A stretch of 64,000 nucleotides of DNA from Asterias rubens (taxonomy: Eukaryota > Echinodermata > Asteroidea > Forcipulatida > Asteriidae), in contig NC_047077.1 of NCBI RefSeq assembly GCF_902459465.1, forward strand, positions 930,001 to 994,000, written 5' to 3'. This document shows, piece after piece, positions 47,383 through 59,889 of the stretch; positions within the stretch are counted from its first letter, which is position 1; each line of letters begins with the position of its first letter. A model generated the notes under the pieces. It made no database searches and was not told the origin of the DNA. It worked only from the letters and a program-made list of their open reading frames with translations. Position numbers and translations under genes: made by a program.

Positions 47383-47760
47383 AAGGCAGTGGACACTATT
47401 GGTAATTACACAAAATAATTATTAGCACAGAACCTTTCTTGGTGACGAGTAATGGGGAGAGGTTGATGGTATAAAACATTGTGAGAAACAGCTCCCTCTG
47501 AAGTGCCATAGTTTTTGAGAAAGAAGTAATTTTCCACGAATTTGATTTCGAGACCTCAGATTTAGAACTTGAGGTCTCGAAATCAACCATCTAAACGCAC
47601 GCAACTTCGTGTGACAAGGGTGTTTTTTTTTTCATTATATCTCGCAACTTCGAAGACCGATTGAGCTCAAATTTTCACAGGTTAGTTATTTTATGCATGT
47701 TGAGATACACCAACTGTGATGGCTAGTCTTTGACAATTACCAATAGTGTCCACTGCCTAT
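47381..47760. mobile_element. MITE, GGACACTATTGGTAATT family, copy 5 (intact)
   Basis: Both termini are clear: ggcagtggacactattggta and taccaatagtgtccactgcc, perfect inverted copies. The centre contains an inverted pair around gatttcgagacctcag and cttgaggtctcgaaatc. About 380 bp; the best reference for the family in this window. Confidence 0.9.
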
Positions 47761-48644
47761 AAGTCTATAAGATTAACTGCCATAAGCTAATCGGAAATTC
47801 TGCATCTGGAGAATGTTTTTTTTTTTACTTATTGAAAAAGTATTTATTTGTCCAAGTCTTTTTTTAGATTGACATAAAGGCCTCTTGAAAGAAGTGAAGA
47901 TCCGTCTTCCGTGAGCAAACTGCTAGATTAGGCCTCGGCATTCCAAACCCCAAAATTTACAGAAAAGAACAGTAAGGGATATGTATTTGTCAAGTGCAGC
48001 CATCTCAGTTTCTCCTTGTGATATCAACTTAACCAATACGAGGCTGGAAGAACACAATAGTCTGGTTCTTAATTGCAAAATGATTATTAGCATTCATTCT
48101 CTTTATTCGATATGAGGAACATGACCAAGATGGAGGCAGCATGATAAAGGTCAATACCAAAACCATGAATAATTTCTTCTGTGGTAATTACAAAGACAGG
48201 CGGCACAGAATTACCCCACATTATTTTGCGAATTCTTGTGACACAATGATTTGCATAAAGCGAATTCTAAAACGTTTACTTCACGCAGTATTTCTGCAAA
48301 CTACTTGCGCACCCTCATGACTTCAACTCAGCTAGGCTTTAACTACGTCTCCACAATACCCCTTTACCAAACTTTAGTATGAGTCAAACATTTACTACAA
48401 AAATCAGACTGTGTGAATGGGGACATCCAGCCCCGGGAGCCACGAAGCACAAAGTGGCTCCCTAAACAAGTTAAAGACAGGTGAAAAAGAACAAGCGATA
48501 CCGCCCTCTATCGATGGTTTGAAATGGACCAAACGGAACATGGGTTGTCTATAATAACAGCCCTAGTATAAAATATATTTTTTCATAATGTGTACGACCC
48601 AAAGTTAGTTGCAAGAGAGAATTTTGGCTATGTGAACATTAGTC

Positions 48645-48800
48645 CGAACCATAACCGGGCAGCACGCTCGCTCCTCGGGTGCTGGGCCCAGGACGCGCGC
48701 CCAGGACCCCATTGTCCCTCGGCCGACACCCTGCTCTCTCCGGTTCCCGGACTCCCGACCCTTCTGCTCCCAACCAGTGGGATTATGCGAAGTGTGGAAT
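48645..48800. repeat. GC-rich repeat, copy 1 of 3
   Basis: Holds ataaccgggcagcac, cgggtgctgggccc, ccccattgtccctcggccga and cccaaccagtgggatta. Related copies are at 49300-49440 and 49560-49700. It stands out from the AT-rich surroundings. The family is unknown to me. Confidence 0.55.
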
Positions 48801-49299
48801 AGCTAAACGCCAAGTGCAAAAAACAAAAAACCTCCTGGGTTTCCATGTATAAATAAAAAATGAAAGCACCACAACCCCCCCCCCAAAAAAAAAAAAAACA
48901 AAAAAAAAAAACAAGGGGGTCGCAAGGGGGCCCCAACATGTCTAAATCAAGAACTCCAAACTCAAGAACTAACGTTCAAGAGATCTAACAAAGTGAAATA
49001 CGTACAAAATAAGGGGACTTCAAAATAAGCCATAATACACCAAACAATCAAAACAATGTCACAACCCTAAAATACTCCATCCCAGCGCCAACGAAAAAGG
49101 TTGGAGCCTCAATGAAAATATCCATAATTAGATTGCCACCACAAACTTTCAAAAGCTACGAATAAATGCTTAAAAAAGTAAAAAAGAAGTACATAACCAT
49201 AAGGAGTGATTTTACAAGGTGCTATATATAATTATGACTTTTCACAGTTAATCTAAATTTGTAACGGCGCCTTCTTAGCAGCCTCAGCCACGAACACCA

Positions 49300-49440
49300 G
49301 AGCCCCCTTTACCACTGGGCATAATACTCTCACGCCTCAGGCTATGTGTTGGGCCCTGTACCCCCATCCCATTGCCCCTCCTCGGCAACAATCCTGCACT
49401 TCGGTGACCGGACTCAGGTCCCCCTCTGTCCATTATAAGA
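49300..49440. repeat. GC-rich repeat, copy 2 of 3
   Basis: Holds ccactgggcataatactctc, gcctcaggctatgtgttggg, cccattgcccctcctcggca and a tccattata end. Diverged from copies 1 and 3. Confidence 0.55.
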
Positions 49441-49559
49441 AGAATTTCACCCCAAACTATAAAAACAAAAATCACAAGAGGTGAACCACGAATTGTTCTC
49501 AAATTTTGCCCTCCAAAAATCGTCTAAAAGAAAAGAAGATGTAATGCCCCTTAACCCCA

Positions 49560-49700
49560 CGTATGGATACCGGGCATCAGACTCTCTCGCCTCAGGCCCC
49601 ATGGGTGCTGCTAGGCCCTAGACCCCCATTGCCCCTCGGCCGACAACTTCTCTGTTGCTCGGACCAATCAGACCAGTACCACTTCTGGGCTCATTATACA
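49560..49700. repeat. GC-rich repeat, copy 3 of 3
   Basis: Holds taccgggcatcagactctct, gcctcaggcccc, cccccattgcccctcggccg and a ctcattata end. Same word order as copies 1 and 2. Confidence 0.55.
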
Positions 49701-50320
49701 ATTTAATTTATAGTGTAACATGATAAACTTGAAATTCAAGTTGAAAAACTAATGGGTTTCCTTATTGGTCCCCCCCCCCCAAAAAAAAAAGAACCGAGCT
49801 CCATTGGACACAAACAAGGTCTCGGAGGGGGGGGGGAGGGGCATCCAATCATGAAAGCCTGGGCATGTATGATTAAGCATGGATGAGAAATCGTTTCCAG
49901 ATCCCGGGAAACCGGGGTTCGTTTTAAAGAAAAGTGTAAAACGATTAGCTTGCAAGTCAAGTTAATAAACAATGGTTTTTCTTGTTGCCCCCCCCAAGAA
50001 AAATAGAAATTATTTCAAAATTACCATAAAATTAAAATGACCGCTTATAATTAAAGATCCCCCTTCGTATGTCGACCAACTCATATGAATGGTATTACCT
50101 ATATGAGGATAAGCCTTGTATTGTAAGAATTTCACCATTACGTAAAAGCGTTTTTTTTACTTTAAAAGAGGTGCCCTCCTATAAAAGAAGCCTCTAAAAA
50201 AAGAAAAAGAAAACACCCAGTTAAGCAGATAATTTTGCTTTGCTTAGAATGAGAAGGTAACCAATGACAAACTGTACAAGACAGTAGTCACATATTTTCG
50301 TTGTGCGCTGCTTTTGTGCT

Positions 50321-50710
50321 TAAAATAACTGGACACATTTAGTATAATATGTCAAAGATCAGTCTTCTCACTTGCTTTACATTATTATGCATACAATAAC
50401 AAACCTGTGAAAATTCAATATTGGTCTCAATATTGGTCGTCGAAGTTGCGAGAGAATAATGGAAGAAAAAAACGCACTTGTTGCACTTTAGCTGTTGCTT
50501 TCAGATGCCTTGCATTCGAGACCCCAGTTTAGGTCTGGAAATCATTTAATATGTTTAATAAAAATGTTGTACTTTCCCAATAGATTCTACTTCAGAGGGA
50601 GCCATGTCTCACAACCTGTTAAACTGTCAACAGCTATCCATTACTCGTTGAAAGGTACGTTTTTATGTTCATTATGTTGGATAATTATTTTCATAGTATC
50701 CAGTGCCTCA
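50321..50710. mobile_element. MITE, GGACACTATTGGTAATT family, copy 6 (diverged)
   Basis: Starts aactggacacatttagtat and ends catagtatccagtgcc. It contains tcgtcgaagttgcgagagaa and cttcagagggagccatg. Confidence 0.7.
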
Positions 50711-50800
50711 TTGTTTCCCTGGATGGCCCAGACAGTTCTGATAATTTTTTGCTGCCAATTTATCGGAAAAACTATGAACAAGACAATAAAACGTCCCCTG

Positions 50801-51181
50801 TGAAAAAGGACACTGAAAACTATTGGTAATTGTCAAAGACCAGTCTTCTCACTTGGTGTATCTCAACATTATGCACAAAAAACAAACCTGTGAAAAATAT
50901 TGAGCTCAATCTGTCGTCTATAAGGGGCGAGATAATAATGAAAGAAAAACACCACTGTCACACGAAACTACGTGCTTTCATGCTTGATTTCGAGACCCCA
51001 AATTCTGAATCTGAGGTCTCGAAATCAAAATGGGAAATTACTTCTTTCGCGATAACTACTTACTTCAGAAGGAGCCGTTTCATGTTTTAAACTATCCAAC
51101 AGCTCCCCATTACTCATTACCAAGAAAGGTTTTAGGCTAATAATTATTTTGAGTAATTACCAATAGTGTCCACTGCTTTTA
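50801..51181. mobile_element. MITE, GGACACTATTGGTAATT family, copy 7
   Basis: Starts aaggacactgaaaactattg and ends taccaatagtgtccactgc. It contains gaaactacgtgctttcatgc and cttcagaaggagccgtttc. Confidence 0.8.
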
Positions 51182-51240
51182 AGAAAAAAATCGGAAAAAA
51201 ATTAATATTCTTTATCCCGATGTAAATTTAACATCTATTT

Positions 51241-51353
51241 AAAGCAGTTTATCACAAAGTTTTATACGATCAACAGCTCTCCATTGCTTGTTACAAAGTA
51301 AGCTTTTATGCTATCAATTATTTTGAGTAACTGCCAATAGTGTCCAGTGCTTC
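51241..51353. mobile_element. MITE, GGACACTATTGGTAATT family, copy 8 (one end only)
   Basis: Only the distal third is present, from caacagctctccattgcttg to tgccaatagtgtccagtgc. Confidence 0.7.
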
Positions 51354-51359
51354 TTTGGT

Positions 51360-52300
51360 AATTACTCCCCGTGACATTAATGACCAAAAACAACTGACTT
51401 TTGTATATAAGAAGCACTGCAGCTGATAATTTCATTTCGAGAATTTGATTTTCTAGAGAGGGGGATTCAGAATACACTAATATAGAGCCTACTGAGAAAC
51501 GTTTATGTATGAAACGGTTCTCGGTTTATCACTCCAAATACAAATTCTTCAAATACGAATTCTTCCTTCGTGGTTATCGTGGGACATTATACACCTATCC
51601 ATCTCGGCAATAATCTCAATTGAAAACGCGACCACATTTTTTTTGGAAATGAAAGTTTCGCAGGTTAGTTTTTTTGTGTGTATAGATTGTTGAATCAATA
51701 GAACGGCTCAAAAACTAAAGGTGTTATTTGCTTTGAAAGACGAGTCCGTTGGGCTTTAATGTTATTGTTTGGATGTCATCATGTTTTCACAGGCCCAGAC
51801 AGAGCAACATTTCCGTAAAAAAAGGGAAATTTATTTGAGCACTTTATTTCTCCTAATTAGATTACTATATTATCAGAACATTGTGCATTAGTTACGTATC
51901 ACACAAACCGATTAACATAATTGCCAACCAAAGACACAGCAAAAAAGAATAAGTAGTATCTGTGTTATAAGTTGAAAAATATCCCCTAATTTGAAATTGC
52001 CATGCGAATTTTGTTTTGCTGTTTATAATAATAAATTGTATTTTGTATTGCTCATCATAGTATCCAATACGAAATTTGTCCACTACAGCGATGTAGCAGC
52101 TGTCAAAGTCCAAGTACACTCTACAGTACAGTCATAATATTATAATGTAGGCCAAATTGATTGTCAGTATAAAAGCAGTGTTCTGTAAACGATGAGTAAA
52201 GAATGTATGTTGATAGAAAACCCGCGCCAAAAGAGAGCTGTAGAAAAATTGATAATACGTAGCCTCGCTCTGGGGCGTGGCGCGGCATTGCTGGCCGTTC
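51360..52300. other. Intergenic upstream of the zinc-finger-type first exon
   Basis: AT-rich, with no recognised coding sequence or clear repeat. A core promoter may begin in its last part. Confidence 0.4.
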
Positions 52301-52633
52301 GTCCGTGTGTGTACAGTTTGCGGGAGACCCATCAATGACGTCACCAAAGCTCATAACACACCGACTCGTCGTAAAAACCAAACAGACGCCGATGTCTGCC
52401 GAATTGATCACGTAAAAACACCGCCATATTCAACATTTATCTACCTCCCGCGAAGTTATTTCAGTACTACAATGGCTGGTGATCAGTTGCGGTAAAATTG
52501 TTCGTGTTGACGTTGTCGTAAGGAAAGGATATTTGGAGTTGTGGACGGGAATTCCCGGCTGCTGGCTGACTGATGGCGTATCGAAATTGAGCGAAGCCGC
52601 CAAGTTGCGTGTACTCCGTTGGAAGACATAGTC
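52300..52633 (+). promoter_or_regulatory. Promoter and 5' UTR of the zinc-finger-type gene, with a CRE
   Basis: A perfect palindromic CRE, TGACGTCA, sits at 52336-52343, about 290 bases before the start codon. The block from about 52260 to 52630 has more CpG than its surroundings (gccgttcgtccgtgtg, gcgtatcgaaattgagcg), as in many promoters. The transcription start is not fixed. Confidence 0.5.
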
Positions 52634-52673
52634 ATGCCACGTCAAAAACAATCAAAACCCAAGGCTCTAAAAC
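52634..52673 (+). CDS. First coding exon of a probable NuRD-recruiting zinc-finger repressor (FOG/SALL/BCL11/ZNF423 type)
   Basis: An ATG at 52634 opens MPRQKQSKPKALK and then one base of the next codon before a strong donor, c|gtgagt, at 52674. Many unrelated multi-zinc-finger repressors (FOG/ZFPM, SALL, BCL11, ZNF423/521) share an N-terminal M-S/P-R-R-K-Q-x-x-P motif, encoded by a tiny first exon, that binds RBBP4/7 of the NuRD complex. Here M1, R3, K5, Q6 and P9 fit, and SKP then K-x-x-K is closest to FOG; position 4 is Gln where the motif usually has Arg. No zinc finger is visible downstream in the window, so exon 2 would lie more than 11 kb away. The assignment rests on 13 residues and context. 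Confidence 0.55.
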
Positions 52674-53399
52674 GTGAGTATTTTCACTTCAAACCTTCCT
52701 ATATGTTAATGTTGTGTGTGTCAGTGTGACTACAGGTCCATAGAGGACCGTTTGGGAGTGAATTTGTAGCGTCAGTTGGTGAAAGTTGCCATGTTTTTGT
52801 GATGAATCTAGGGTGCATTTTGGGGAAATACCTCTCTCGTATTCGAGTTGGGGTTCCCTCATTAGCTATTGCGACATTCCCGTCATGACGCGTCATCCCT
52901 CCGGAGGTCACAACATTGAGGGTGATTCATGCCACTATTTCTGTGAAACAGGACAATTTTCCACAGGAATTCCACCAACTTATTTAATATGAGTATTATT
53001 AACTTCGTATTGGAGTGATTTTCAGTCTGTGGGGATGAGTTTGTGATGATTTGAGGGCAGTTTGTGGAGAGTTTTTCCCGAAGCTAGTGAGGGGGTGGAT
53101 TAGTTATCCGGGCTTTCAGTCATGGAATGCTATTCATTGACTGGTCATGTGATGATGTGTGTGTGGTGCATAGGGATAGTAATTTCTCACCACACACACA
53201 CAGTCGATCGTATGACTACCATACAGGACATACGTGTACTACAATGTAGTTTTCACAGTGCAGTGTTTACATGTATTTTATTAGGTCTTTTTTCAGGTGT
53301 AACACCCCAAATAATATAACAAATCGTGTCTATTGTTAATAAATTCCTTCATTTTATGATGATGTATCACGTACACACTAGTTTAGTTGTAGACTGGCT

Positions 53400-53455
53400 G
53401 GTCAATAAAAATTGTTAAAGTTTTTTTGGTCAATAAAAATTGTTAAAGTTTTTAA
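53400..53455. repeat. 27-28-bp tandem duplication
   Basis: The word ggtcaataaaaattgttaaa with gttttt follows itself directly. Confidence 0.8.
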
Positions 53456-54064
53456 ATGGTGGGATATTTTTTATTTCAATGCAGGGTATTATCCTTTTTT
53501 GTTAATTTGTATTTAACACTCCAAAAATGAACAAGTGCAAAGACTTACTTGCTAAGAAGCAGTTTAGCTGTTAATGATGCAGTAAAGCTGTTGTCTTGTG
53601 TTGATAATTAAACATTTTGAGAAACACCTTTCGTAAACATTTCAATCTGAGAAACCTTTTACTAAGATTAATATAAATAAGAAGCGATTGTCATGTGAAA
53701 TTGGGTTCAGGTGATAAGCTGTGATGATAGGGCCTATGTACATGTTCTTTGATGTTTTGGTAATCACGAGTGTCCTGCTAGTCTTTGAAGATGAGACAAC
53801 GTTGATTGTGCGGATCATGTGGTTCATTGCCACACAGTTCAGTAGGCCTATTTGATAATAAAATATGTTGACCCCAGTATACACTGAAGCATTTCTCGGT
53901 TTTTCCTTTGGTACTTGGTAGTTATCCTCCTGAAACTTCCGCTAGGTAACTTCACAAGGAGGTCAGGCCTAAATTGTGAATGTAATTGCTTTTGAAAATT
54001 TAGTGGGATTTGAAATCTATGAGGGATTGTTAAAATTGTTGGAGATTATTCCGTACATTCAGGG

Positions 54065-54187
54065 ATAACTTTCCGTATGGTGCAACCACTTTTTCACTCA
54101 TTTTTACAAAAAGAGGTAAATTAGATACTATATTATTTCATATCGAATGAAAAAGTGGTGGAGCCATACGGAAACTTTTCCTATTTC
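54065..54187. repeat. Repeat of the ACTTTCCGTAT family, copy 2
   Basis: Left aactttccgtatggtgcaac and right gtggtggagccatacggaaa with cttttcc form an inverted pair, matching 42660-42802. Confidence 0.65.
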
Positions 54188-54769
54188 AGTTTTCTTGGGA
54201 AAAAAGATTGTTGGTAGATGGCAGATGAGATGATAGGTATTTGCTGGGTATTACTTGTCAAAGCCTTTTCAGCATCTTGACAAGGTGAGAAGTTAATGAA
54301 GAAATTTCAGTTTTAGAAGTGGGAGAAGAGAATTGTTCTAGGGAAACCCCACAAAGTCAAGTAGGGACTGAAAAACTCAATCCACATCGTGCCCTTGATT
54401 TGAACCGGGTCCCCAGAGGTGGAAGGCGAGGCTAGACACCACTGCACAAACCTGTTCATTTACTCTGAGTCAATACATTGTGATTGTCATCCCACTGTCG
54501 TGTCTCCATTTAACACTTTAGGACTAAATGTGTAAAGGTACATCAAAATACCTATTGTTGACAGTTCATGCATGCTTGAGATGTTAAATTTGTATCCTAC
54601 CATACATTGTTGTATACACATTACCCAAATCAGAGTCCAATGGTTGTTACCATGGTGTTAGATTTTGTTATGTACATTGTAGCTTGAATTGATCCTACAT
54701 TGTACCTAACTGTTACATTACATACAATGTACAATATGGTCTTGGCAGTTATTACAGGCAGGGATACAA

Positions 54770-54850
54770 ATGCAGGTAATACTTGTCAAAGACCAGTATC
54801 CTCAATTGGTGTATCCCAACATTTGCATAAAATAACAACTGTGAAAATTT
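54770..54850. repeat. MITE scrap, GGACACTATTGG family
   Basis: Only cttgtcaaagaccagtatcc, tggtgtatcccaacatttgc and gtgaaaattt remain, the left subterminal part of the family. Confidence 0.55.
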
Positions 54851-56013
54851 TGCCTGAAGCCTTTCTCAGACAAAGTAGAGTGTGGATGGTTAAAATGTAT
54901 AATATTGAAAAGATCCAACCTGGAAATACTCATAGGCTAAGACTGGCTTTCAACTTTATGTTCTGGTTCATGTACCAGCACTAATTCGCGAGAGTTCCAG
55001 ATGATTGCTGTCACTGTGTCGGTGACAAGAAAATGTTATTTGAAGTCCCAACATTTTAATATTTTGATCTGCAAAAACACTGTACAGGCAGTGTGTACAT
55101 GGTGTTTAGGCCTGCGTACACAAACACAATGTACTCTACATTCATGTTGATACATTACGTAGATGTACAAAGGTGCAAATCATTGCTGGATGTACATGTA
55201 ACACTGCAGTTTGGATGATGTGTTTCTGATCAGATCTATGTTTTTCATATTGCAAATTTGCAAATAATGATTTGTTTTTCTTTGTGGGTCAAGTGCCTTT
55301 GCTAAAAAGTACGCTATTTTGAAGTTTAGTACATTATGAACAAAATCTCATTTCCATTTGATAATGTTATAAGTTTTTTAGTCAGCTCGGGCTTTTTATG
55401 TTTGGTTTTGTTTTCATTTTTTAAAAAGCAAAAATGTACAGCTATTTTTTTTTCAACTCGATGTAACAATCATATTAAGAAGAACTGCATAATTTTCATA
55501 GAAATGGTAAACTGCAGAATTCCATGCATGACTCTATCGGCGGTGCCATGGTACATCATGTACACGTTTTGGATGGGCCCTGCTATGTATTTGTACGTGT
55601 TGTCAAATTATTTTGATCATCAATCTGCAATTAGGGTTTGTACCAAAATGCATCAGTCTGCTAATGTAAGTTTACAGCAACTGTATTTATATTTGGCATC
55701 CTGCCAGTAATAATAAAGAGGAAAAGATTGTTTGTCCAACTTTGCTCTTTTATTTGGGTACAATATTGATCATTTAGAAAGCATGATACATGTTTGAAGT
55801 GTACTCACTCCTTCACTGTAAAGTATGAATATGTAGGCAATCGCCGACTGGTAATAAATTTCCTTTTGGGTGGGGGGGGGGGCGGTTGGGGGTTCGGTTC
55901 AGGAGTGGTATTGTATGGAAGTCAGTGCCAAACTTTAGAGTATGACTAGTCTGCGTCGCCAGACTAATTTCTGGAACAAAGAAATTGATAGGACTGACAG
56001 ACCGGGGGTGGAA

Positions 56014-56165
56014 TTTCACGAAGAGTAAAGACGGTAGTCTTATCTCGAGATAGGACGAGTTTCCTGACTTACCATGTACATGTAGCCTTAAGTGTTTTAT
56101 AACTCCTAAAATAGTCCTCGACTAAGTCCTAATTTAGGAATATTTTTGTGAAATTGACTCCAGGG
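56014..56165. repeat. Palindromic repeat, GATTTCAC family, copy 3
   Basis: Edges tggaatttcacgaagagtaa and tgtgaaattgactccagggc are inverted; inside are atctcgagataggacgagtt and gtcctcgactaagtcc. Confidence 0.6.
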
Positions 56166-57889
56166 CTTACACCTGCTTAATGGTCAAATGCAGTTTTTCA
56201 CTCACTCAAAAATAATCAAAAAGGTTTTAAACAATTCACACCTGAAAAGGAAGAAATATTCATGAGCATTGTAGGTCATAGAGTTTTTACTAGTCTACAG
56301 GGCAAGTTATTACTGGACAATATGTATGTAGGGCTAGCGTTAAGGGTGAGCTCATCACACATTTCGCATTTTCGCCAACTAAGATTGGTACCGTTTTAAA
56401 ACCAATCTATATTATGTAGCTTACATAAAGCCCAATTTAAAAGAGCTGCAAAATGCTTTTAAAAGCAAAGCAAGTAGACATGTGTTCATGTAAGCACAAC
56501 ATTATTTGGCTTACCAGAATAAGGTAACCAGCAAAAGTACTATTCCATGTAATGCAATATTACAGGCCTTGAACTTCGCTCTTGAAGGGGCCAACAATTT
56601 TCCTCGATAGCACATGGTGTAAGTGCCACCTCTACATGTACGTGGGGAAATTTGAAGTTGTATTGGAACCTTGCAGAGGGCACTACAGCAAAGCACAGGG
56701 CATCACGGCAATTGCTGTTGGTGCCACGGGTTAATTTAAGGCCTGCATACATTCTTTTTGTTGTTGATTAGATGATCTTCCTAAAAAGGGAACTCGGCAA
56801 ACTCCCACAAGGGGATGTAAACGCCAGGCTGGCAACAGCCCATCTCTCCCATTAGACTGTATGGTGCCAAAGTATCCTGGATAATTTTCAGTTATTCCGT
56901 AATTATGTTTCGCGGTTGGCCATGGTGAGGTACTTTCCCTTTCGGTTTGGTACCAAACACTGAAGCCAGTCATGTGGTTAGCTGCTGTTGGAAATATTGT
57001 GTGATATCTATTGTTCTGCAGACAATCACTCAAGCATTGACTTGGTACAAAGTATTGTCATAGGACTTTTCGACTTGAGTACAACAGTCTGCAGACTTGT
57101 ACTTGAAGGTCACAAACCCTCTTTCTTTAAATTCATTGATAATTTTTGCAAACTTTATAAAAGAAGAATTCTGCTGTTCTGCACTTTTATTGACAATTTA
57201 TGATGAGAAGTGGCTGTATACTCTGTCTTAGTGCAGTTTAAGATTTAATGTCTGGTACTGTGACCCTGCAAGGTTTTAAATGGCAGTTATAGAATGAGTC
57301 ACTACTCTTTTATTCCCATGGATTCATAAATGCGATTTTGGTTAAAAGGCCTGATAAAGTAGGAACTCTTATCTGTTTTTCGCAACCTTGAGCTCTATAC
57401 ATCTGGTGCATTATATGAGACAGTTTTTCAGAGTATGCATTTGTCTGCGTAGTATTCCCATCCTCGTATCCATGGGCTAAAATGGCACGGCGAGATCGAT
57501 CACCCCTGGGAACGAGGTTGTGGGCTAACCCGCACAAATGCTATCGGAAAACAACCGGTTATATACAGCTCTTACATCTGGTCATTATCAACCATTTTAA
57601 ACACCTCCACGTGACTAGCTCTCCACCAATAGGAATAGCGAAACTGTCTGGGGACTTTTGAATGAACTTTTTAGCAGGCTGCTTTGAGCATACAAGTACT
57701 GTAAAGATGTAGATTAGAAACATCAATGCACTGTACTTGTGTGCACAATGAGACAATTAGTAACTCAATCTCAGTCTCGCCATGAATCCTCCATGGCCTC
57801 ACTCTGATTGCATTTCAATCAATGGCCCATTCCTCAACCACTGTCAAGGCCCGGAGTACTATAGTAGTTCTGTACTGAATACTGTGGTT

Positions 57890-58575
57890 TGTGAGTAACA
57901 CAGTAGCTAGCTTGAAGAGTAACACAGTAGCTGGAATATAACACAGTTGCTGGAATATAACACAGTTGCTGGAATATAACACAGTAGCTGGAATATAACA
58001 CAGTAGCTGGAATATAACACAGTAGCTGGAATATAACACAGTAGCTGTAAGAGTAACACAGTAGCTGTAGCACAGTAGCTGGAATAGTAAAACAGTAGCT
58101 GGAATTTTATAACACAGTAGCTGGAATATTACACAGTAGCTGGAATATAACACAGTAGCTGTAATAGTAACACAGTAGCTGTAGCACAGTAGCTGGAATA
58201 GTAAAACAGTAGCTGGAATTTTATAACACAGTAGCTGGAATATTACACAGTTGCTGGAATATAACACAGTAGCTGTAAGAGTAACACAGTAGCTGTAGCA
58301 CAGTAGCTGGAATAGTAAAACAGTAGCTGGAATTTTATAACACAGTAGCTGGAATATTACACAGTTGCTGGAATATAACACAGTAGCTGTAAGAGTAACA
58401 CAGTAGCTGTAGCACAGTAGCTGGAATAGTAAAACAGTAGCTGGAATTTTATAACACAGTAGCTGGAATATTACACAGTAGCTGGAATATAACACAGTAG
58501 CTGGGAGTAACACAGTATGGTAGCTGTAACACAGCTGTAACACAGTAGCTGGAATAGTAACACAGTAGCTGAAAG
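57890..58575. repeat. Minisatellite with 114-bp higher-order unit
   Basis: Over thirty copies of an 18-21-base unit, taacacagtagctggaata, with variants. A larger period is present: the variant gtagctgtag appears at 58061, 58175, 58289 and 58403, exactly 114 bases apart, so six base units form one higher-order unit, repeated about four times. The open frame across it (242 aa on the - strand) is made of the repeat and is not a gene. Confidence 0.92.
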
Positions 58576-59393
58576 AGCTGACAATTTATTACAATTTGTT
58601 ACATGTTTTACAAAGGTAATATACATTGTACATAAACTGTGCAGTTGTGTGATATTGTACTAACTATATCAAGTAATTGTGAACTATATACAATGCATGT
58701 ATACACGTGGTGTCAATTCTGTACATCTTGAGGATGATGTTATTATGAGAATGGAGTGTGAGAGCTTTATGAAATGTGAAGCCTTTTGCTGAGTGGGATC
58801 CTGGGCACGCCTAAGAGCCGGGGAAAAATTTTGATTAATTTTTTTGTAGCTCTGAGTATGCACTCTGATGGGGTTCCTAATTGCCACTTCTTCCTGCTGA
58901 CTTCTTTGAGCAAAGGTCTTCAAGATTGCATTTGATCACGAACTTACGTTACTTAATCTACTGAGCGGGTGCCACATAAATCGTGTGGTGTACCAGATTT
59001 TTTAGCATGTTGCAGAGCACTTTTTATGTACATAAAAAATAGGCTCCTTATAGTTTTTCTCAGTAACACTAATAATCTGATCAGTATAAATAATCTGCAG
59101 ATCAGAAATTATTAATCAGGGGTCTTAATCCCCTGCATTGCATGGCTGTATCCATCAAGCTTAATCCCCTGCAGTACATGACTACATCAGGCTTAATCCC
59201 ATGCGTTGCATGACTACATCTTGCTTACTCACTGCTCACTGTGAGAACACAATACACATCACAGTCTGATGATACACACATCTAAAAATAGACGCAGACA
59301 CAAACCAATGTGTGCACTCCCTACTGCCCTTTCTCTACTACACTTTGGAGGGAGAACCTCAATGGTACTACTATAGTACTACTACTAGTCATT

Positions 59394-59889
59394 GACTGAT
59401 TGACTGATTCAAGGCCATGAAATATTTAAGATTTTACTGACTAAAGTCTTGCAGCTTGCATACATAATGAGAAAGTGAAGTGCACTTCATGGTCAATGCA
59501 TTGTAGTGTACTATGATTTATGAATGTAAAAGTGAACAGTACAAATACAACGCAGCAAGTACATTGTACATTGTACACTCATTCATAAAGCTAAACTGAA
59601 TTTTGTTGCAATACTGTACAAATATGCACTTTCAGAGGCATCACTGATTGACTGATTCAAGGCCATGAAATATTTAAGATTTTACTGACTAAAGTCTTGC
59701 AGCTTGCATACATAATGAGAAAGTGAAGTGCACTTCATGGTCAATGCATTGTAGTGTACTATGATTTATGAATTTAAAAGTGAACAGTACAAATACAACG
59801 CAGCAAGTACGTTGTACACTGTACACTCATTCATAAAGCTAAACTGAATTTTGTTGCAATACTGTGCAAATATGCACTTTCAGAGGCAT
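59394..59889. repeat. 248-bp tandem duplication
   Basis: Two nearly identical copies (about 59394-59641 and 59642-59889): actgattcaaggcc starts at 59403 and 59651. Only a few substitutions separate them, so the event is fairly recent. Confidence 0.9.

Noticed and set aside
55336-55710. 124-aa + strand frame
   Set aside because: Hydrophobic low-complexity translation of AT-rich DNA, no family resemblance, no splice or start context.
57815-58543. 242-aa reading frame on the - strand
   Set aside because: It is the translation of the minisatellite (repeating LLCY/ATVL blocks) with no other content.
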